A DNA stretch of 64,000 bases from Zingiber officinale (taxonomy: Eukaryota > Streptophyta > Magnoliopsida > Zingiberales > Zingiberaceae). Under the pieces are notes generated by a model that ran no database searches, was not told the DNA's origin, and saw only the letters and a list, made by a program, of their open reading frames with translations. Below are positions 60,011 through 64,000 of this stretch, piece after piece. The stretch is from positions 94,392,984 to 94,456,983 of the forward strand of contig NC_056005.1 in NCBI RefSeq assembly GCF_018446385.1, read 5' to 3'. Positions within the stretch are counted from its first letter, which is position 1. Each line of letters opens with the position of its first letter. The translations under genes and the position numbers were made by a program.

Positions 60011-60653
60011 AAATGTCTATATAAATCTCCAAGTGAATCTTTTGCGATCTTGTGTAGGTATTAGTGGTTCGTTAGGCAAAGCAAAGGTCGACTGAAGAAA
60101 ATTAAGATATTTTAAGAACACATTAGATGTTAAAATTACCTAGATTAGGAATATAGAAATGACCATAGCTTGCTAAAACCTAAATTTCGACAATTAAAGT
60201 GAAATTTTATATAGATAAATGAAGAAGAATAACTTTATGTTTCATGTCTTACCATCTCTTATATTTCAATATTTGTCACCATAAAGAGTTTATGAAATGA
60301 TTGATGAGCATAATAGTGACTCAAATATATAAAACTAACACTAAATGAGAGATCAATAAATAAATAAATAAATGGAACCCTATTAAAATTTTACTGAAAT
60401 CTAGACCAACTTTGAATAAATCAATTGGTACACAATTATCCAGGGAAAACAATGACAATCTTTGAGTCCTCATCATGATCATCAAGTTAGTGTTAACTAC
60501 AAGTTTCAAACATAATTACCTAATAATACTTAAATCAGATGATTGAAACTTAAAGAACAAGATAATGCGCAGATAAAGCCCTTTCACAGCTAGTAGAAAA
60601 ATGGAGAAAATACCTAGCATTGCCGAGGAAGGACAGGAGAATGAAGAATACAT
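60011..60653. other. 3' flank of RPB3
   Basis: AT-rich DNA between a MITE and the RPB3 stop codon; probably includes the RPB3 3' untranslated region. Nothing else seen. Confidence 0.4.
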
Positions 60654-63029
60654 CTATATTGACTGAATTCCGAGGTGCGAAGTCAGTTCATTCATATCGG
60701 ATGCTTCGTCTTGTAAGCGCACCGCGTCCAGCTTCTGCTTGAGGACGTCAATTGCGTTGATGAGCATTTGTGAAGCCTTGATGGCACCTGTTGATTCAAT
60801 GGTGAATATGAAGCTGTCTTCTTTGGCATAAATCTCGACAAGGCCTGGTTTCCCCATAGCTTCAGATTTCTTGAGGACTTCATCGTCGTATGTATAAGCC
60901 TCTGAGTCAATAACTACAACCTGATATTGAGAAAAACAATATCAGAATGGAAAGCAGATTCCATATGTATATACTAATAGAAGGCTAAGGAAGGATCGTC
61001 TTTGAAGGACCCTTATTATGAATCAGTTTCTCCATGGTATGGGAATCGCAAGGACACTTGGACATGAACAATCGACCAAAGAAGAATGTGCGACATGACG
61101 TGATGTTATTATATCATAAGTTGGTCGACTAAAATCGGGTGGTTCATTATGCCTAATAAACTACTATGACCTACATGATTCATCGTGGAAGACTCACTTG
61201 GAGATGTTAAAATATATTGTCAACTGAGAGAATCAGGGAAACATCAAAGAAAACCAGTCAAATTACCATTAGAGCATTACAAGATATAGGGATCCTTACT
61301 TGCAAACTCGGGCATATCGAATTATGATACCTTAAGGCACAATACATCACACAATAATGCCACATCTCGTTCTCTCAAAGTGGATTGGCATGTCCACGAG
61401 GTGAGTATTTTTGAACCAAGATTGTGTTTATGGATAATGAGGGTAAATCACAAAGTTACCTGCAACTTAACCAAACCAACAATAATTAACTTTAGTAAAT
61501 CATCTTTTGTCACTAGTTCCTTCATTGAAAAGCCATCTTAAAGTTTATCCATCAACTTTAAGTCTAACATTCGAGGACTGTCACTCCAAATTCCAAAATT
61601 GAAAAACCCTCTTATTGAAGAGGAACGCTTACCAGTTTGATCAATGAATAGACTTGCAGAACACATATAATTTGAGCAAGAGGCAAAAATTTGTGCGTGT
61701 AATTTCTTTGGTACAATCTTTTTATTCCTTAACACTACAAAGTATAAAGCCACAGGTATTAAACCATTCTTTTTTTACCAAAATCAACATGTTTTCAAAG
61801 CAAAAGCAGGAAATGAAACTAATACCAAATCCACCTTTGTAGGAATCCCTTACCCATAGAATTTTCAGCAATGAAATTTTAACACCAAAGGAGTGAAAAA
61901 AAAATTGGCTATGATGAGAACCAAAATGGACAGTTTATTAAACACAATTATGTAATGAAGCCAAGCTGGTGACTTTAGATAACAATGGATTATCCTATAT
62001 ATATTTATGTTCAGTTTAGAACTCCCAACAAGGCTGTAACTCGTGGCAACTTGCTCGGCAAAAGGACATTGTCAATCTCACAATTATAATTATATGATAT
62101 TCCTATTGCTATTCAGTCTAAATGGTGCTGTGGTGGAGCCATAACTCACTCTAACATAGCATGGATTCAAAATGGTTTGACTTTTCGAGTAAAAGTTGTT
62201 GGAACCTACAACCTATATATTCTTTTTACATTTTGAGTGATACCAGGAAATACTGTTAGAAGAGTGTAGCATTCTTGTAACTGGTACGAAACCAAATGTT
62301 AAAATATCCAGCCCAATTGAGTGATCCTATTGTGCAAGATCATAATGAGAATAAAATTGTTTTTTAAATTGTTATCAAGGAAATTTAAATCAGAACACGA
62401 GCTTCATTAATTCATGAATTATGGATCTCTTTAAAGACAGGATCACCCTTAACTAGTAAAAAGAGTAAGATTGCCTATAAATCTGGCAATTTGGGGGAAG
62501 AGTCAAACCAAGACCACACTGGGTCTATCATACCCCGCCTTACTTTACATTGCAATAGGTTGTTTCCGTGACTCGAACCCGTGACCACATGGTCACATTG
62601 CAACAACTTTACTTTTGTACAAAGGCTCCCCTTCTACTCTTGAATTCATATACTTTCACAAATTCAAGAGTAGATATGAACTTGTGTTTCAAAGATTACA
62701 AAGAGTAATACAAATGTCAAATATGTGAAAAAATTCTTGGAGGAACAAACATAAAGTAAAGCAAATTTGTGGAGCTAACAATAGAACAAACCTGTTGAGT
62801 ATTTGGATCAATGCCAAAAACTTTTGTAGGACTGCTCTCAACCCAGCTTCGTTTCTCTTCAAGCGTCAATGTTTCCATCAATTCCTCATTTATATGGATC
62901 TGTGGCTCATACATAAATGTAACAGTTGCAGCAGGTGACCATTTAGCGTGATCCTTACCAATCCCTTTTCTAGCAATAGCCCTAAGTCTTAGTTCTTGCC
63001 CACGGCGTAATTTCACAATGAGTATACCC
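60654..63029 (-). CDS. NRPB3: RNA polymerase II subunit RPB3 (NRPB3), last two exons; partial
   Basis: RPB3 forms the alpha-like assembly heterodimer with RPB11; plant versions are shared by Pol II, IV and V. Exon 63029-62792 (79 codons after one phase base) reads [39 protein letters not shown] and [15 protein letters not shown]. Exon 60920-60654 (88 codons plus stop) reads [33 protein letters not shown] and [16 protein letters not shown], ending HLGIQSI. The junction CAACAG|GTTTGT to ATCAG|GTTGTA is phase 0. Roughly the C-terminal half of the usual 320 or so residues is present. The upstream exon is not in 63030-64000, so the preceding intron is longer than 970 bases. The intervening intron holds an AU-type SINE. 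Confidence 0.93.
62480..62631 (-). mobile_element. AU-type SINE remnant
   Basis: On the minus strand it begins GGGGAGCCTTTGTAC and continues AAAGTTGTTGCAATGTGACC. It then has the B box GGTCACGGGTTCGAGTC, and ends with a GTAAGGCGGGGTATGATAGACCC-like 3' part. This is the layout of the plant AU SINE. It is diverged, I see no clear target duplication, and the 3' limit is approximate. It lies in the RPB3 intron. Confidence 0.7.
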
Positions 63030-64000
63030 CTAGTATAAAATTGACAACCATAAGGCATGTAAGTTAACAACAAGATAACATGATCTTCTAGCACATACAT
63101 GAGCAACAATGTAGAAGTGACATATAGATATTCAAAGGAACATAATCAACAATACCACCATTTAGAAGTTGAAAAGAACCTAATTTTGTATATAAATGAC
63201 ATTGATATATGGCATACATAAGTTTCCTTGTATTATTATGTCCCAAAACTCCACTATATCGATTAGAAACACTGTATTTATGTATTTAGCTCCCTGGAAA
63301 ATTGAGAAGATAATTTGGCTCCATAGACACAAATACAAACATCTGACTATAGCAAAATTTATAGACAACCTAGAGAGTAAGAGTCAAGCTAGATGGAATA
63401 GGATTGCAACTCTAAGTCTTTGTCACATATACAATGTCCAGAAACTATGAATATATTAAAATCATCGAGAAATCCACAAGAAAACCAGAAAATGCACCAA
63501 TTTCAGACACAAGAGGAAACATTAGATAAGAAGACAAAGAGCCCATCTTGATTAAATAAATGTCATTCTTGCCATAGGCTACATGCTTCACATCTGACAT
63601 TGAAGACTATCAAAGGTCCACTAAATCATAGAAGCTTTCTGCCAAGGATAGGGAGGATAATAACATTATATAGTAACTAAATTTCATGAAAGAAATTAAT
63701 GACATTAAAACAGAAGGCCAACTTTTTTATGCCAACAACTTCAACAATGCCCAAAAGTGTCACTCCTAAACGTTGTACAGGGATCAATCGAAACTTCTAG
63801 CAGAAAGCACTTAGTAGCTAAAAGGAGCATGGCTAATTAACAACTTAAGGGATTCATATAATTACAGTAATGAGAAAATTTCAAATGACATGCTCTAGTG
63901 AAAAATACTAGAATCAAAATAACATGAATAATGAATTGCAAAGTCAAAGTGGTAATTCAAGAAGATTGAGAGCCAGTTGTCTAGGGTTCTGTTGATGCAC
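63030..64000. other. RPB3 intron, no exon seen
   Basis: AT-rich sequence to the window end. I looked for the preceding RPB3 exon on the minus strand and did not find it. Confidence 0.55.

Noticed and set aside
62635-62672. Perfect 12-bp inverted repeat (TACTCTTGAATT ... AATTCAAGAGTA) beside the AU SINE
   Set aside because: Single small hairpin in an intron without transposon ends or a microRNA-like arm length.

Overview
The window is plant nuclear DNA, most likely from a monocot and perhaps from the ginger/banana order. That placement is an inference from the steep GC gradient of the cyclin and RPC5 first exons, the dense MITEs and the Tat-type Ty3/gypsy element. No search was possible, and all gene names come from recognising protein motifs.

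Host genes. (1) 1982-2719 (-): a secreted hybrid proline-rich protein with an eight-cysteine domain. (2) 12321-14889 (+): a tentative two-exon gene for a 60-residue peptide. (3) 19642-33061 (-): a complete RNA polymerase III subunit RPC5 gene, modelled here as 13 coding exons, 677 residues, with every splice phase consistent. (4) 37249-39458 (-): a second copy of RPC5 exons 1-4 only, made by a direct segmental duplication (29543-34455 versus 36043-40590). (5) 55842-57043 (+): a three-exon D3-type cyclin with an LxCxE motif and a short upstream ORF. (6) 60654-63029 (-): the last two exons of the RNA polymerase II subunit RPB3 gene, whose 5' part lies beyond the window.

Mobile DNA. About half the window is transposon-derived. 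A decayed hAT transposon with a TTF/ZMYM-type transposase lies at about 7018-10519. Non-autonomous elements with readable target-site duplications (TSDs) include three Tourist-like MITEs (TTA/TAA duplications) and seven hAT-like MITEs (8-bp duplications). There are two tRNA-derived SINEs, a solo LTR in the last RPC5 intron, a second LTR-like remnant at the duplication junction, and an 11.9-kb Tat-lineage Ty3/gypsy element (40656-52561, sense on the minus strand). That element carries an opposite-strand gene of the 'putative gypsy type transposon' family (PF04195) and a tandem-repeat tract. Two copies of one hAT MITE family have landed in it, one in gag and one in integrase.

Most interesting region: 29.5-40.6 kb. 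The truncated RPC5 copy keeps an intact first exon, upstream DNA and splice signals, and lies upstream of the full gene in the same orientation. The full gene has a MITE about 120 bp before its start codon and the truncated copy has the matching empty site. Exons 1-4 are all phase 0, so the upstream copy could in principle serve as an alternative promoter and 5' end for the full gene.
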